Positions 9,822-21,695 are shown, numbered from the stretch's first letter. The stretch: DNA of 64,000 bases from DASVDE01 sp036381235 (GCA_036381235.1 DASVDE010000032.1:1-64000); one strand, 5' to 3'. Program-made: numbers and translations. The notes: generated by a model from the sequence alone, not told the origin.

Positions 9822-10928
9822 TTGGCTGAGGATCTCTACAAGGTGCTGGGTGTCTCGAAGAAGGCCTCGGACGACGAGATCAAGAAGGCCTACCGCAAAC
9901 TGGCGCGCAAATACCACCCCGACCGCAATCCCGACGACGCCGCGGCCGAGGAGAAGTTCAAGGAAATTCAGGGCGCCTACGACACGCTGTCGGACCCCGA
10001 GAAGCGCAAGGAGTACGACTCCGGCGGAGCGTTCGCGGGATTCGGAGGCGGCGGTCCGTTCGGGCCCGGTGGGCCAGGCGGTGGCGGGGGCTTCGGCGGC
10101 GCAGACTTCGGCGACGTCCTCTCCAACCTCTTCGGCCGCGGAGGCGGCGGTCGCGCGCAGCGCCAGCAGCAGCGCGGTCGCGACCTCGAAACCGAAGTCC
10201 GCCTCAGCTTCGACCAGGCGGTGAACGGCACCCAGCTGAGCGTCACGGTGCCAAAGGCCGAGCGCTGCCCGACCTGCCACGGCAGCGGCGCCAAGCCGGG
10301 GACCCGCCCGACGACCTGCCCTCGCTGCGGCGGGCGCGGGATCGACGCCCAGAGCCAGGGGTTCTTTTCGATCAGCCAACCCTGCCCGCAGTGCGGTGGG
10401 GCAGGCGAGATCATCGAGGACCCCTGCGCCACCTGCGGTGGCTCCGGCCTCACCCAGCAGAACAAGCGTTACAAGATCAACGTTCCCGCCGGGGTGAAGG
10501 ACGGATCGCGCATCCGCCTCGCCGGCAAGGGCGAGGCGGGGCCGCGCGGGGGGCCTCCCGGGGACCTCTTCGTGACCACCCGCGTCACCCCCTCCCCCGT
10601 CTTCAAACGGCTCGACGGCGGCAACCTCGAGGTGACGGTTCCGATCACGATCGCAGAGGCGCTGCGTGGCGCCACGATCGAGGTGCCGACCCTGGAGGAA
10701 ACGAAGAAGATCAAGATCCCGGCCGGGACCAGGCACGGCACGGTCCAGCGGCTGCGCGGCGAGGGCGCACCGAAGCCCAACGGCAGGGGGCGCGGCGACG
10801 TCCGCTACCGGCTTGAGATCGACATCCCACAGAAGCTGACCGACGAGCAGAAGGAGGCAGCCGAGAAGCTGGCCGAGACGCTCAACGGATCGAACCCGCG
10901 CGAGAAGCTGATGCGGGAGGCGCAGTGA
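9822..10928 (+). CDS. dnaJ: Chaperone DnaJ (type I Hsp40)
   Basis: A 368-residue co-chaperone that delivers substrates to DnaK and stimulates its ATPase. It starts with TTG, 8 bases after grpE. The J-domain carries YHPDRNPDD (~33). It is followed by a Gly/Phe-rich stretch, then a zinc-binding region with four C-x2-C-x-G-x-G repeats (CPTCHGSG, CPRCGGRG, CPQCGGAG, CATCGGSG), and two beta-barrel domains. All type I parts are present. The stop overlaps hspR by GTGA. The Gly-rich segment is encoded by very GC-rich DNA. Confidence 0.96.
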   Translation: MAEDLYKVLGVSKKASDDEIKKAYRKLARKYHPDRNPDDAAAEEKFKEIQGAYDTLSDPEKRKEYDSGGAFAGFGGGGPFGPGGPGGGGGFGGADFGDVLSNLFGRGGGGRAQRQQQRGRDLETEVRLSFDQAVNGTQLSVTVPKAERCPTCHGSGAKPGTRPTTCPRCGGRGIDAQSQGFFSISQPCPQCGGAGEIIEDPCATCGGSGLTQQNKRYKINVPAGVKDGSRIRLAGKGEAGPRGGPPGDLFVTTRVTPSPVFKRLDGGNLEVTVPITIAEALRGATIEVPTLEETKKIKIPAGTRHGTVQRLRGEGAPKPNGRGRGDVRYRLEIDIPQKLTDEQKEAAEKLAETLNGSNPREKLMREAQ

Positions 10929-11295
10929 GCGCGCGCGGGCCGCGGCGGATCAGCCGCCACACCATCGAAGCGACGTTCGACGACGAGCGCGGCGTCTTCA
11001 TGATCTCGGTCGCCGCCGAGCTGGCCCACATGCACCCTCAGACCTTGCGCATGTACGAGGCGCGCGGGCTGATCGAGCCGAAGCGCTCGCCGAAGAACAC
11101 GCGCCTGTACTCCCAGCGTGACGTCGAGCGACTGCGCCGCATCCAGCGGATGACCTCCGAGGAGGGGCTGAACCTGGCCGGCGTGGAGGCGGTGCTGGAG
11201 ATGGAGAAGCGAGTCGAGGAGATGCGGGGCGAGCTGGAGCGGATGCGCCGCCGCGCCGAAGAGCTGCAACGCCAGATGAGAGATAGGAGCGGCTG

Positions 11296-11296
<1 letters not shown>
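10925..11296 (+). CDS. hspR: HspR, MerR-family heat-shock repressor
   Basis: A 123-residue DNA-binding protein of the MerR class. The winged helix-turn-helix lies at ~24-90 (VAAELAHMHPQTLRMYEARG, then PKRSPKNTRLYSQRDVERL), followed by a coiled coil rich in Glu, Met and Arg. HspR represses dnaK operons in actinobacteria and uses DnaK as co-repressor, so its location between dnaJ and clpB argues for autoregulation. The start is GTG, coupled to the dnaJ stop, and its own stop overlaps the clpB ATG. The operator is not certain: the dnaK upstream region lacks a textbook HAIR box. Confidence 0.92.
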
Positions 11297-13887
<2,591 letters not shown>

Positions 13888-14060
13888 ACGCCTCGGCCGG
13901 ACGACGCCGCATCAACAGATGGCCAATGCGGTTATCGGAATGCCTCAAACTGTGGCGGAGCCCGACGAGCCAGAGGGTTGAGATTCGCAACCCAAACGGG
14001 CGGAATTCAAGTAAACAAGCAGAGTTCCGACATAGTCTTCAGCGAATTCGAGCGATTCCG

Positions 14061-14954
14061 ATGCGACGCAGACACGATTCCGACTCAATGACAGGACAGG
14101 CTCCGCTGCGCTCTGCACTCACCAACGCTGCCTGGGCGATCGAGGACAGGGTCGTCTGGGGGGGAGCGGACATCCTGCGCGGGGTTGTCGACGTCATCAA
14201 GTGGCCGTTCGAGCGGATCGCGTGGGCCGCCGAGCGCTGGCTGATCTGGCCGGTCGCGGAGAGGGCCGCGGAGTGGAGCCCGGCGGCTCGGACCGGCGCC
14301 GCCTTGCTGGCCGTCGCGGCGGTGATCGGCGCCGGCGCCGCGGGCGTGATCTGGGCTTCGGGGGGGCAGGACGACGAAGCGCCGGTCAGCACCCAAGCCG
14401 GTGGGCTGATGGGGCTGCTCTCGACCCAGCCGACACCCGAACCGACGTCGGGGGGAGCGAAGCCCGCTCTGCAGGGGGCGGCTCCCATCTTCAAGCCCGA
14501 GGCCGATGGCGGCGTGGTGGCTGGAGGCGTCGGCAACGCCACGGCCACGAATTCGAAATCGACCGCGGCGGCCACACCCGCCACGGCGACAACCACCACC
14601 CGGGCGGCGGCTGCCACCACCGCCCCCGGCGGGCCGGCTGCGCTCGCCGTGGCGAAGCGCTTCGCCAACGCTTTCGTCCTCTATGAGATCGGAGAAGGAG
14701 ACAAGCGGGTGCGCTCCGTCTTCCATGAGACAGCGACGCCGGAGCTTGCCCGCTCGCTGCTGCGCCGGCCGCCCCGCCTTCCGGAGAACATCAAGGTGCC
14801 GAAGGCCAAAGTCCTCAATGTGGTGCCGGGGCCGCGCCTCGGCGGAACCTTCACGGTCAGCGCCTCGCTGCTGCGTGTCGGCGTGACAAGCGAGTTGCGA
14901 ATCGACCTTCAAAAAACCAAACAGGGCACCAGGGTCACTAGCGTTCTCGGATGA
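14061..14954 (+). CDS. Single-pass membrane protein of unknown function
   Basis: About 297 residues. The N-terminal ~65 residues contain amphipathic Trp-rich helices (WWGA-like segments such as VIKWPFERIAWAAERWLIWP). One membrane segment follows (TGAALLAVAAVIGAGAAGVI), then a long Thr/Ala/Pro-rich linker. The C-terminal ~100-residue folded domain (AKRFANAFVLYEIGEGD to the end) loosely resembles NTF2-like extracytoplasmic domains. The start is uncertain: ATGs at 13926, 14061 and 14088 are possible, and none has a clear ribosome-binding site. Its stop overlaps the lytic transglycosylase start (ATGA), so the two probably act together at the envelope. Confidence 0.65.
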   Translation: MRRRHDSDSMTGQAPLRSALTNAAWAIEDRVVWGGADILRGVVDVIKWPFERIAWAAERWLIWPVAERAAEWSPAARTGAALLAVAAVIGAGAAGVIWASGGQDDEAPVSTQAGGLMGLLSTQPTPEPTSGGAKPALQGAAPIFKPEADGGVVAGGVGNATATNSKSTAAATPATATTTTRAAAATTAPGGPAALAVAKRFANAFVLYEIGEGDKRVRSVFHETATPELARSLLRRPPRLPENIKVPKAKVLNVVPGPRLGGTFTVSASLLRVGVTSELRIDLQKTKQGTRVTSVLG

Positions 14955-16552
14955 TGAGGCGCCTACGCGACATGCTCGCCCTGGCCGTGGCCGGCCTCGC
15001 GCTCGCTGCGACGAGCGCGGCGGCAGCCGAGCCGGTGCCCTCCGCGTCGCAGCCTCAGGGAGAGCTGGCGCCCGCCGAGACGCCTCCCATCCTGAAACAG
15101 GGAGAGACTCTAACCGCGCCCCCCGCCGATCCCCAGCCCAGTGGCGGCACCTCGCCTTTCAAGGAGAAAGAGGATCCCCCGCCCGCCTCGGCGCCCGACG
15201 CCAGTGCCTCCCCGACGGCTTCATCTTCGACGCCCACCTTTGCGATCCCTGAGATCCCCACCTCCAGCTGCGCCGTCTCCGGGGTTCCGCCGATCCTGAT
15301 CCCGATCTACCAGGCGGCCTCCGACACCTACAGCCTCGGCCCGCAGGGGCCAAGCGTGCTCGCTGCGATCAACGGCATCGAGAGCGCCTTCGGCACCAAC
15401 ATGGGGCCGTCGTCGGCCGGGGCGATCGGCTGGATGCAGTTCCTGCCCTCGACCTGGGACGGTTACGGAGTCGACGCCAACGGCGACGGCGTCAAGGACC
15501 CCTATAACCCCGAGGACGCGATCTTCGCCGCCGCGAGCTACCTCAGCGCGGCCGGCATGCCGGCCGACACCTACGGCGCGATCTTCGCCTACAACCACGC
15601 CGACTGGTACGTCGCCGACGTACTCGCCAACGCCGCCTGCTACGGCTCTCTCGGCGGCGGAGTCAGTGGCGCCTTCGCGCTCACGCCGCAGTTGCAGGTG
15701 CTGAGCTGCGACCCGACCCCGGCCTGGCGCGAGAAGGTGCCCGCCGAGTACATGACCGCCTTCGAGGACGCCGCCACCCGCTACGACCTGGGCCCCCGCG
15801 GGGTCTGGATGCTGGCGGCGATCGCCCGACTGGAGTCGAACTTCGGCGAGGGCATGAGCAAAGAGCAGCTGGACCGCTACGGGCCGCTCGGGCTCGACGG
15901 AACCGAGTGGCGCCACTACTCGGTCGACGGCGACGAGGACGGGAACATCCGTCACGCCGGCGCCGCCGACTCCGCTGCCACGCTGGCCCGGGAGATCTGG
16001 TCGGAGGGCAGCATCCGCGCCGGGGTCTTCGCCCACAACCAGGCCGACTGGTACGTGGAGGCGGCGCTGGCCGAGGCCGATCGGCTCGCGGGAAGCTGCG
16101 AGGTGGAGTCGATCGACTGGTCGATGGCCCTCCCCAATGCTGTCGCGGCGCCGATCAACTGGGACAACCTCATCCTCTCCAACGACCTCGAGCTGCGCGA
16201 CCTGACCACCGGCGCGATCGATCCGCGAATCGTCGGACTGATCGGGGCGATGACCCAGGACCACCAGATCACTCTCTCTTCGCTGCGCTCCGACCACTCC
16301 CAGTACACGGTCGACGGCAACGTCTCCAACCACTACTTCGGTCGGGCAATGGACATCGCCGCCGTCGACGGGGTGTCCTGCACCGACACCGCGGCTGACG
16401 CTCCCTGCGCCACCCTCGGCCGCAGCCTCGCCTACCTGCCGGCGCCGGCACACCCGACCGAGCTGATCTACTGCTTCGACCTCGACGGCCCCGGACCGGC
16501 CTTCGCGCGCGCGGATCACTGCGACCACGTGCACGCGGGCTACGACGGTTAA
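14951..16552 (+). CDS. Secreted lytic transglycosylase with two SLT-like modules and an M15-like C-terminus
   Basis: A 533-residue peptidoglycan enzyme with a signal peptide (cleavage near AAAAEP, ~26). A Pro-rich spacer precedes a canonical SLT module (~115-235) with the catalytic Glu in GIESAFG and AIGWMQFLPSTWDGYG. A second module (~260-380) repeats the pattern (ARLESNFGEG, then TEWRHYSVDGDEDG and FAHNQADWYV) but has lost the GWMQF segment. The C-terminal ~100 residues show SNHYFGRAMDI and CDHVHAGY, the zinc-ligand pattern of M15/VanY peptidases. It may therefore cut both glycan and peptide. It is coupled to the upstream membrane protein gene. Confidence 0.85.
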   Translation: MMRRLRDMLALAVAGLALAATSAAAAEPVPSASQPQGELAPAETPPILKQGETLTAPPADPQPSGGTSPFKEKEDPPPASAPDASASPTASSSTPTFAIPEIPTSSCAVSGVPPILIPIYQAASDTYSLGPQGPSVLAAINGIESAFGTNMGPSSAGAIGWMQFLPSTWDGYGVDANGDGVKDPYNPEDAIFAAASYLSAAGMPADTYGAIFAYNHADWYVADVLANAACYGSLGGGVSGAFALTPQLQVLSCDPTPAWREKVPAEYMTAFEDAATRYDLGPRGVWMLAAIARLESNFGEGMSKEQLDRYGPLGLDGTEWRHYSVDGDEDGNIRHAGAADSAATLAREIWSEGSIRAGVFAHNQADWYVEAALAEADRLAGSCEVESIDWSMALPNAVAAPINWDNLILSNDLELRDLTTGAIDPRIVGLIGAMTQDHQITLSSLRSDHSQYTVDGNVSNHYFGRAMDIAAVDGVSCTDTAADAPCATLGRSLAYLPAPAHPTELIYCFDLDGPGPAFARADHCDHVHAGYDG

Positions 16553-16554
16553 GG

Positions 16555-16574
16555 GGACCCGAGTCTCCGGGTCC
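16555..16574 (+). terminator. Hairpin after the transglycosylase gene
   Basis: GGACCCG and CGGGTCC form a perfect 7-base stem with a 6-base loop, starting two bases after the stop codon. It is followed by TTGCTC rather than a T-run, so it is a weak or factor-dependent terminator at best. Confidence 0.45.
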
Positions 16575-16636
16575 TTGCTCGAAGCGCTCGTACTCGCGTA
16601 ACGTAGGGCGAACCCCCCCCGCGAGAGGAGATTTCC

Positions 16637-16918
16637 ATGCCCACCTATGTGATGCTCACGAATCTCACCGCCGACGGCGTCCGCACCCTGAAGAACAATC
16701 CGGGACGGGTGGCCGAGGTCAACAAGGAGGTCGAGCAGATCGGCGCCAAGGTCGTGGCGCAATACGCGACGCTCGGTCAGTACGACTTCGTGACGATCGT
16801 CGAGGCGCCCGACGAGCAGACGATGGCCAAGGTCTCGGTTGAGCTCGGCTCGCGCGGCACCATGACAAGTCAGACTCTGACCGCGATGCCCGCAGACGAC
16901 CTTGCCGGCTCGCTCTAG
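16637..16918 (+). CDS. GYD-domain protein
   Basis: A 93-residue protein of the GYD family, a ferredoxin-like fold of unknown biochemical role. Family hallmarks are the start TYVMLTNLTADGVRTLKNNP and the central ATLGQYDFVTIVEAPDE, where GQYDF stands in for the family's GYD core. A clear ribosome-binding site (GAGAGGAG) precedes the ATG. It ends 9 bases before purD and may be co-transcribed with the purine genes, though no functional link is known. Confidence 0.82.
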   Translation: MPTYVMLTNLTADGVRTLKNNPGRVAEVNKEVEQIGAKVVAQYATLGQYDFVTIVEAPDEQTMAKVSVELGSRGTMTSQTLTAMPADDLAGSL

Positions 16919-16927
16919 GGCACGCGC

Positions 16928-18202
16928 TTGAAGGTCCTGGTCGTCGGCGGGGGTGGGCGCGAGCACGCGATCGTGCGTGCGCTCGGTCGCTCCACGCACT
17001 CGCCCCAGCTGCTCTGCGCTCCCGGCAACGCGGGGATCGCCGCCCACGCCGAGTGCCTCGCGGGGGTGGGCGCCGAAGACGTGGAGGCAATCGTCGGCGC
17101 CGCGGGGGAGCGGGGGGTCGACCTTGTCGTGATAGGCCCCGAGGCGGCGCTCGTGGCCGGCGCGGTCGACGCGCTGGAGGAGGCGGGAATACCGGCCTTC
17201 GGGCCGAGCGCCGCCGCCGCGGAGCTGGAGGGGTCGAAGGCATTCGCCAAGGAGCTGATGAAGGAGGCCGACGTGCCGACCGCCTCTCACCGGCTGCTGC
17301 GCAGCCGCGAGGAGGCTGACGAGCACCTCGCCCGTGTCACCTATCCGGCGGTGCTGAAGGCCGACGGCTTGGCGGCGGGCAAGGGAGTGATCGTCTGCGC
17401 ATCGGAGGCGGAAGCCCGGGAAGCCGCCGACGTCTTCTTCACCGAGCGCCGCTTCGGCGAGACGCCGGTTGTCCTGGAGGAGTTCCTCGAGGGGGAGGAG
17501 CTGTCGCTGCTGGCACTGTGCGACGGGGAGAACGTGGTGCCGCTGGCACCCGCCCAGGACTACAAGCGGATCTTCGACGGCGACGAGGGGCCCAACACCG
17601 GCGGCATGGGAAGTTACTCCCCCGTGGCCGGGTTCGGGCCGGCTGAGGTGGAGGAGATCGTCGACGCCGTTCACAGGCCGATCGTCGCGGCGATGGCTCG
17701 GCGCGGCCGGCCCTTCCACGGGGTGCTCTACGCCGGGCTGATGATCGGCGCCGAGGGGCCGAAGGTGTTGGAGTTCAACGCCCGCTTCGGCGATCCCGAG
17801 ACGCAGGCGGTGCTGCCGCGGCTGCGCTCGGATTTGCTCGATCTATGCCTCGCATCCCGCGAGCCGGGTGGGCTGGCCGGGATGACCGCCGACTTCTCCG
17901 AGGATTGGGCGGTGACCCTCGTCCTCGCCTCGGCCGGCTACCCCGCCTCTTCTTCGAAGGGCGACGTCATCCGCGGCCTCGCCGATGCAGCCGAGCTGGC
18001 CGAGGTGACCCATGCCGGCACCGCGGAGCGCGACGGGAAGATCGTCACGGCGGGGGGCCGGGTGCTCAACGTGACCGCAGTGGGGGCTTCGCCGGCCGAG
18101 GCGCGCGATCGCGCATACGATGCGGCCCGGCGCATCTCCTTCGATGGAATGCAGATGCGAACCGACATCGCCGCGCGCGCCGCCGCGCGTGTACCCGGAT
18201 GA
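16928..18202 (+). CDS. purD: Phosphoribosylamine-glycine ligase
   Basis: A 424-residue ATP-grasp enzyme for purine step 2: phosphoribosylamine plus glycine gives GAR. It starts with TTG directly before KVLVVGGGGREHAI. ATP-grasp features include VLKADGLAAGKGV, VVLEEFLEGEELSLL, the GARS signature region FGDPETQAVLPRL and a C-terminal beta domain. The stop overlaps an ATG of the next frame, and purE follows within 20 bases. First gene of the purine cluster. Secure. Confidence 0.95.
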   Translation: MKVLVVGGGGREHAIVRALGRSTHSPQLLCAPGNAGIAAHAECLAGVGAEDVEAIVGAAGERGVDLVVIGPEAALVAGAVDALEEAGIPAFGPSAAAAELEGSKAFAKELMKEADVPTASHRLLRSREEADEHLARVTYPAVLKADGLAAGKGVIVCASEAEAREAADVFFTERRFGETPVVLEEFLEGEELSLLALCDGENVVPLAPAQDYKRIFDGDEGPNTGGMGSYSPVAGFGPAEVEEIVDAVHRPIVAAMARRGRPFHGVLYAGLMIGAEGPKVLEFNARFGDPETQAVLPRLRSDLLDLCLASREPGGLAGMTADFSEDWAVTLVLASAGYPASSSKGDVIRGLADAAELAEVTHAGTAERDGKIVTAGGRVLNVTAVGASPAEARDRAYDAARRISFDGMQMRTDIAARAAARVPG

Positions 18203-18219
18203 GACCTGGAGAGGAGCAG

Positions 18220-18702
18220 ATGAGCGAGATCTCAGAGGAACCGCAGCCAACCGGCGAGACCGCGATGCCGGCAGTCGAGGAGGCCTTCGAGGAGATCAAC
18301 GTCGACGAGCCCCTGGTCGGGATCATCATGGGCTCCAAGAACGACAAGCCGAAGATGCAGCCGGCCGGCGCTGCCCTGCACGACGCCGGAATCCGTTACG
18401 AGGTGCGGGTGATGAGCGCCCACCGCGACCCCGAGATGGTCCGCGAGTACTGCACCAACGCGCGGCTGCGCGGGTTGAAGGTGATCATCGCCGGGGCCGG
18501 GATGTCCGCGGCGCTGCCGGGAGTCGCCGCCGCCCACACCGACCTGCCGGTGATCGGCGTGCCGATCCTCGGCAAGAGCCTCGGCGGCCTCGACGCGCTG
18601 CTCTCCGCGGTGCAGATGCCGCCCGGGATCCCGGTTGCCTGCGTCGCTATCGACGGCGCGAAGAACGCCGGGATCCTGGCCGCGAGAATCATCAACGCGT
18701 GA
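18220..18702 (+). CDS. purE: N5-carboxyaminoimidazole ribonucleotide mutase
   Basis: About 160 residues. PurE moves the carboxyl group of N5-CAIR to give CAIR. The core runs from LVGIIMGSKNDKPKMQ through VMSAHRDPEMV and AGAGMSAALPGVAA to GVPILGKSLGGLDALLS. About 35 acidic residues precede the core, longer than usual. The nucleotide-binding GSxSD motif reads GSKND here. The ATG at 18220 follows a strong GGAGAGGAG site; an ATG at 18199 overlapping the purD stop is also in frame. No purK is found nearby, although class I PurE normally needs it. Confidence 0.92.
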   Translation: MSEISEEPQPTGETAMPAVEEAFEEINVDEPLVGIIMGSKNDKPKMQPAGAALHDAGIRYEVRVMSAHRDPEMVREYCTNARLRGLKVIIAGAGMSAALPGVAAAHTDLPVIGVPILGKSLGGLDALLSAVQMPPGIPVACVAIDGAKNAGILAARIINA

Positions 18703-19979
18703 TCTCTCGGTACACACGTCCGGAGATCGGTGAGGTTTGGTCGGCTCAGCGGAAGCTGGAGTGCTGGCTCGAGGTGGAGCTGACCGCCACCGAGGCCTGG
18801 GCGGAAGAGGGGGCCGTTCCGAAGGAAGCCGCTGAAGCCGCGCGAGCGAAGGCCGCCTTCACCGTCGAAGCCGTCGAGGAGCGCGAGAAGGTCACCGACC
18901 ACGATGTCGCCGCCTTCGTCGACGTCGTCGCCGCCTCGGTCGGAGAGCACGGGCGCTGGGTCCACTACGGCCTCACCTCCTCTGACGTGCTCGACACGGC
19001 GCTGGCCCTGCAACTGCGGGGGGCGGGCAAGGTCGTGCTCGCCGGCGCGCGCGCCTACCGCGATGCGCTGATCGAGCGTGCGCTGGAGCACCGCACAACG
19101 CTCTGCGTCGGGCGCACCCATGGTGTCCACGCCGAGCCCACCACCTTCGGGCTGCGCCTCGCCGGCTTCGCCTTCGAGGCGGACCGCAACCTGTCCCGCC
19201 TGACCGACGCCTTCGACCAGCTCGCCTACGGCAAGCTCTCGGGCGCGGTCGGCACCTACGCCTCGATCCCTCCAGCGGTCGAGGCGCGGGTGATGGAGCG
19301 GCTTGGGTTGAAGCGTGAGGACGTCGCGACCCAGGTCGTCCCGCGTGATCGCCACGCGGTCCTCACCTCGGCGATCGCGATCGCCGGCGCCGGGCTGGAG
19401 CGCTTCGCCACCGAGGTCCGCAACCTCCAGCGCACCGAGGTGCGCGAGGTCGAGGAGCCGTTCGGTGTCGGTCAGAAGGGCTCCTCCGCGATGCCCCACA
19501 AGCGCAACCCGATCCGCACCGAACGGATCACCGGCCTGGCCCGCGTGCTGCGCGGCTACGCCCAGACGGGCCTGGAGAACATCGCCCTCTGGCACGAGCG
19601 CGACATCTCCCACTCCGGCGCCGAGCGGGTGATCATCCCCGACGCGACGATCGCCCTCGACTACATGCAGGACCTGGCGGCGAAGGTGGCAAGCGGGATG
19701 GCAATCCGCTCCGACCGGATGAGGGAGAACCTCGATCTGACCCACGGCGCCCTCTTCAGCCAGCGCGCCCTCACCGCCCTGGTCGAGTCGGGGATGACCC
19801 GCGACGACGCCTACCGGGTCGTCCAGGAGAACGCCCAGCGCGCCTGGGACACAGGCACCCATTTCCGCGAGCTGCTCGCCGAGGCCGCCCCGGAGCTCGA
19901 CCTCGACGCGGTCTTCGACTACGACGCCTACCTCACCCATGTCCCTGAGGTCTTCGAGCGGCTCGAGTCCCTGCGCTGA
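18699..19979 (+). CDS. purB: Adenylosuccinate lyase
   Basis: A 426-residue enzyme that cleaves SAICAR and adenylosuccinate, used twice in purine synthesis. The GTG start overlaps the purE stop (GTGA) and opens ISRYTRPEIGEVWS. The fumarase/aspartase superfamily signature GSSAMPHKRNPI (~265) is intact. The catalytic His region GRTHGVHAEPTTFG and the substrate loop HYGLTSSDVLDTA are also present. Length is standard. Translationally coupled within the purine cluster. Confidence 0.95.
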   Translation: MISRYTRPEIGEVWSAQRKLECWLEVELTATEAWAEEGAVPKEAAEAARAKAAFTVEAVEEREKVTDHDVAAFVDVVAASVGEHGRWVHYGLTSSDVLDTALALQLRGAGKVVLAGARAYRDALIERALEHRTTLCVGRTHGVHAEPTTFGLRLAGFAFEADRNLSRLTDAFDQLAYGKLSGAVGTYASIPPAVEARVMERLGLKREDVATQVVPRDRHAVLTSAIAIAGAGLERFATEVRNLQRTEVREVEEPFGVGQKGSSAMPHKRNPIRTERITGLARVLRGYAQTGLENIALWHERDISHSGAERVIIPDATIALDYMQDLAAKVASGMAIRSDRMRENLDLTHGALFSQRALTALVESGMTRDDAYRVVQENAQRAWDTGTHFRELLAEAAPELDLDAVFDYDAYLTHVPEVFERLESLR

Positions 19980-20001
19980 CAAACAGCTAGGGTGCGCGCC
20001 G

Positions 20002-20301
20002 ATGATCCTCTACACGTGCGGTCAGAAGAAACGGGGCCCGGCTTTTGCCCATCCCTGCGCCAAGGCGGGGAAAGCCCTCGACGACGCGGGGTATGAGTAC
20101 GAGATCCGCACCGTCGGTGGCTACCGGCTTATGCCCTGGACCTGGGGCAGCCGCGACGACGAGCGGGCCGAGGTACGAAAGCTGAGCGGCGCCAACGAGG
20201 TGCCGATCCTAGTGCTGGACGACGGCGAGGTGATCTCCGGGTCCGGCACGATCGCCCGCTGGGCGAACGAGCACCCCGTGGCAAAGAGCCAATCCCGGTA
20301 G
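20002..20301 (+). CDS. Glutathione S-transferase N-terminal/glutaredoxin-like protein
   Basis: A 99-residue thioredoxin-fold protein. It opens with MILYTCGQKKRG and shows the cis-proline loop NEVPILVLDDGEVISGSGTI typical of GST N-terminal domains. The helical GST C-domain is missing, so it is a stand-alone domain. Only one Cys occupies the redox position (TCGQK), so disulfide exchange by two cysteines is unlikely. It sits 22 bases after purB and is convergent with the P450 gene. The function is unknown; actinobacteria normally use thiols other than glutathione. Confidence 0.7.
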   Translation: MILYTCGQKKRGPAFAHPCAKAGKALDDAGYEYEIRTVGGYRLMPWTWGSRDDERAEVRKLSGANEVPILVLDDGEVISGSGTIARWANEHPVAKSQSR

Positions 20302-20309
20302 GGGTGGCT

Positions 20310-21629
20310 CTACGCAGCGATTAGCTGCCGGGTGGGTCGGCGGGCGGTGACGACGACCGGCGTGCCGCGGCGCGGCGAGAGCGTGATGTTGCGGCGGCCG
20401 ATCTTCTCCGGCGCAGGGTCGGCCTTGCGCAACTCGCAGCGGGTCAGCACCTCGCGCAGGACGATCCGCATTTCGAACTCGGCGAAGGCGGCACCGAGGC
20501 AGCGACGGACGCCGCCGCCGAAGGGCACCCAGGCGTAGGTCTCGGGAGAGTCTTCGAGGAAGCGCTCGGGGCGGAAGGCAAATGGCTCCGGGTAGACGTC
20601 GGCGCGGGTGTGGGCGAGCCAGATCGCCGGAGTGACGTCGGTGCCCGCCGGCAACTCGAGGCCGTCGGCGACGAGGTCCACGTTGAGGCGGCGGCCGGCG
20701 AGCGGCACCACCGGACGCAGGCGCAGCGACTCTGAGATCGTCGCCCGCAGGTAATCGTCCTCGCCCGCCTCCAGTGAGTCCCTCAGCCGGCCCAGCTCGC
20801 GTGGGTGACGGAGCAGCAGGTCGAAGGTCCAGGCCAGCGCCGTCGCGGTCGTCTCGTGACCGGCAAGCAGCAGGGTCATCAGCTGGTCGCGCAGGTCGGT
20901 GTCGCTCATACTCCCGCCGTCCTCGAAGCGCGCCTGCATCAGCACCGAGAGGATGTCGTCGCGCTCCTCGAGGCCACCCTCGGTGCGCCGCTCGGCGATC
21001 TCGGCGTAGAGCAGATCGTCGACCTCTCTCAGCCGGTCCTCGAATTTGGCCCAAGGTCTTCCCCCGAAACGGCGCGTCGCCAGGCCGATCAGTTGCGTGA
21101 GAGGCGAGGAAGTCTCCTCCAACACATTGGTGAGCAGAGGGCGCAGCCGCTCGAGCCTCGGTCCCTCGGCGACGCCGAAGACCACGCGCAGGATCACCTC
21201 CAGGGTGATCGCCTGCATGCGCGGGTGGATCGCGAACTCCTCGTCCAGCCGCCAGGAATCGATCTCGGCGTCGACGATCTCCTCCATGATCGGCCCGTAG
21301 GAGCGCATCCGCTCGCCGTGGAAGGCGGGCAGCATCAGCTTGCGGTGGGCGAGGTGGTCGGTGCCCTCCAATAGCAGCAGCGAGCGGGCGCCGAGGATCG
21401 GCTTGAGGATGACGTCGCGCCCCGGCGGCAGCCCGTGCTCGCGCTCCGTGTACAGGGCCTTGATCGCGGCCGGGTCGGAGATCATCACCATCGGCCGCTC
21501 GAAGCCGAGGAATCTGACGCTGAACGAGTCGCCGTAGCGCTCCCGACATTCCTGCATGAAGGGCAATGGCCTGAACGCCCAGCGCAGGGTCTGCACGAGA
21601 GGAGGGCTCTTTGGCTCCGGAGGCAGCAC
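20310..21629 (-). CDS. Cytochrome P450
   Basis: A 439-residue soluble haem monooxygenase. Diagnostic motifs are the I-helix oxygen-activating AGHETTAT (~245), the K-helix ESLRLRP (~300), the PERF region (FRPERFLED) and the haem-thiolate loop FGGGVRRCLGAAFAE (~375). There is no membrane anchor or fused reductase, so separate redox partners are needed and none is adjacent. It stands alone on the minus strand between purB/GST and purC, splitting the purine cluster. The substrate is not predictable. Confidence 0.92.
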   Translation of the reverse strand: MLPPEPKSPPLVQTLRWAFRPLPFMQECRERYGDSFSVRFLGFERPMVMISDPAAIKALYTEREHGLPPGRDVILKPILGARSLLLLEGTDHLAHRKLMLPAFHGERMRSYGPIMEEIVDAEIDSWRLDEEFAIHPRMQAITLEVILRVVFGVAEGPRLERLRPLLTNVLEETSSPLTQLIGLATRRFGGRPWAKFEDRLREVDDLLYAEIAERRTEGGLEERDDILSVLMQARFEDGGSMSDTDLRDQLMTLLLAGHETTATALAWTFDLLLRHPRELGRLRDSLEAGEDDYLRATISESLRLRPVVPLAGRRLNVDLVADGLELPAGTDVTPAIWLAHTRADVYPEPFAFRPERFLEDSPETYAWVPFGGGVRRCLGAAFAEFEMRIVLREVLTRCELRKADPAPEKIGRRNITLSPRRGTPVVVTARRPTRQLIAA

Positions 21630-21695
21630 GCCGAACAGGATCGCAGAGACCGAGCGCGCCGATGCTCCGCTTGCGCGGTAGTTAGCATCGGCTTA

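Noticed and set aside
15221..17719. Open frame of 832 codons antisense to the transglycosylase, GYD and purD genes
   Set aside because: It spans three well-supported genes and an intergenic hairpin, and its product is compositionally biased.
18120..18699. Longer purB start reading through purE in another frame
   Set aside because: The extension is Arg-rich and antithetical to purB. The GTG overlapping the purE stop gives a normal N-terminus.
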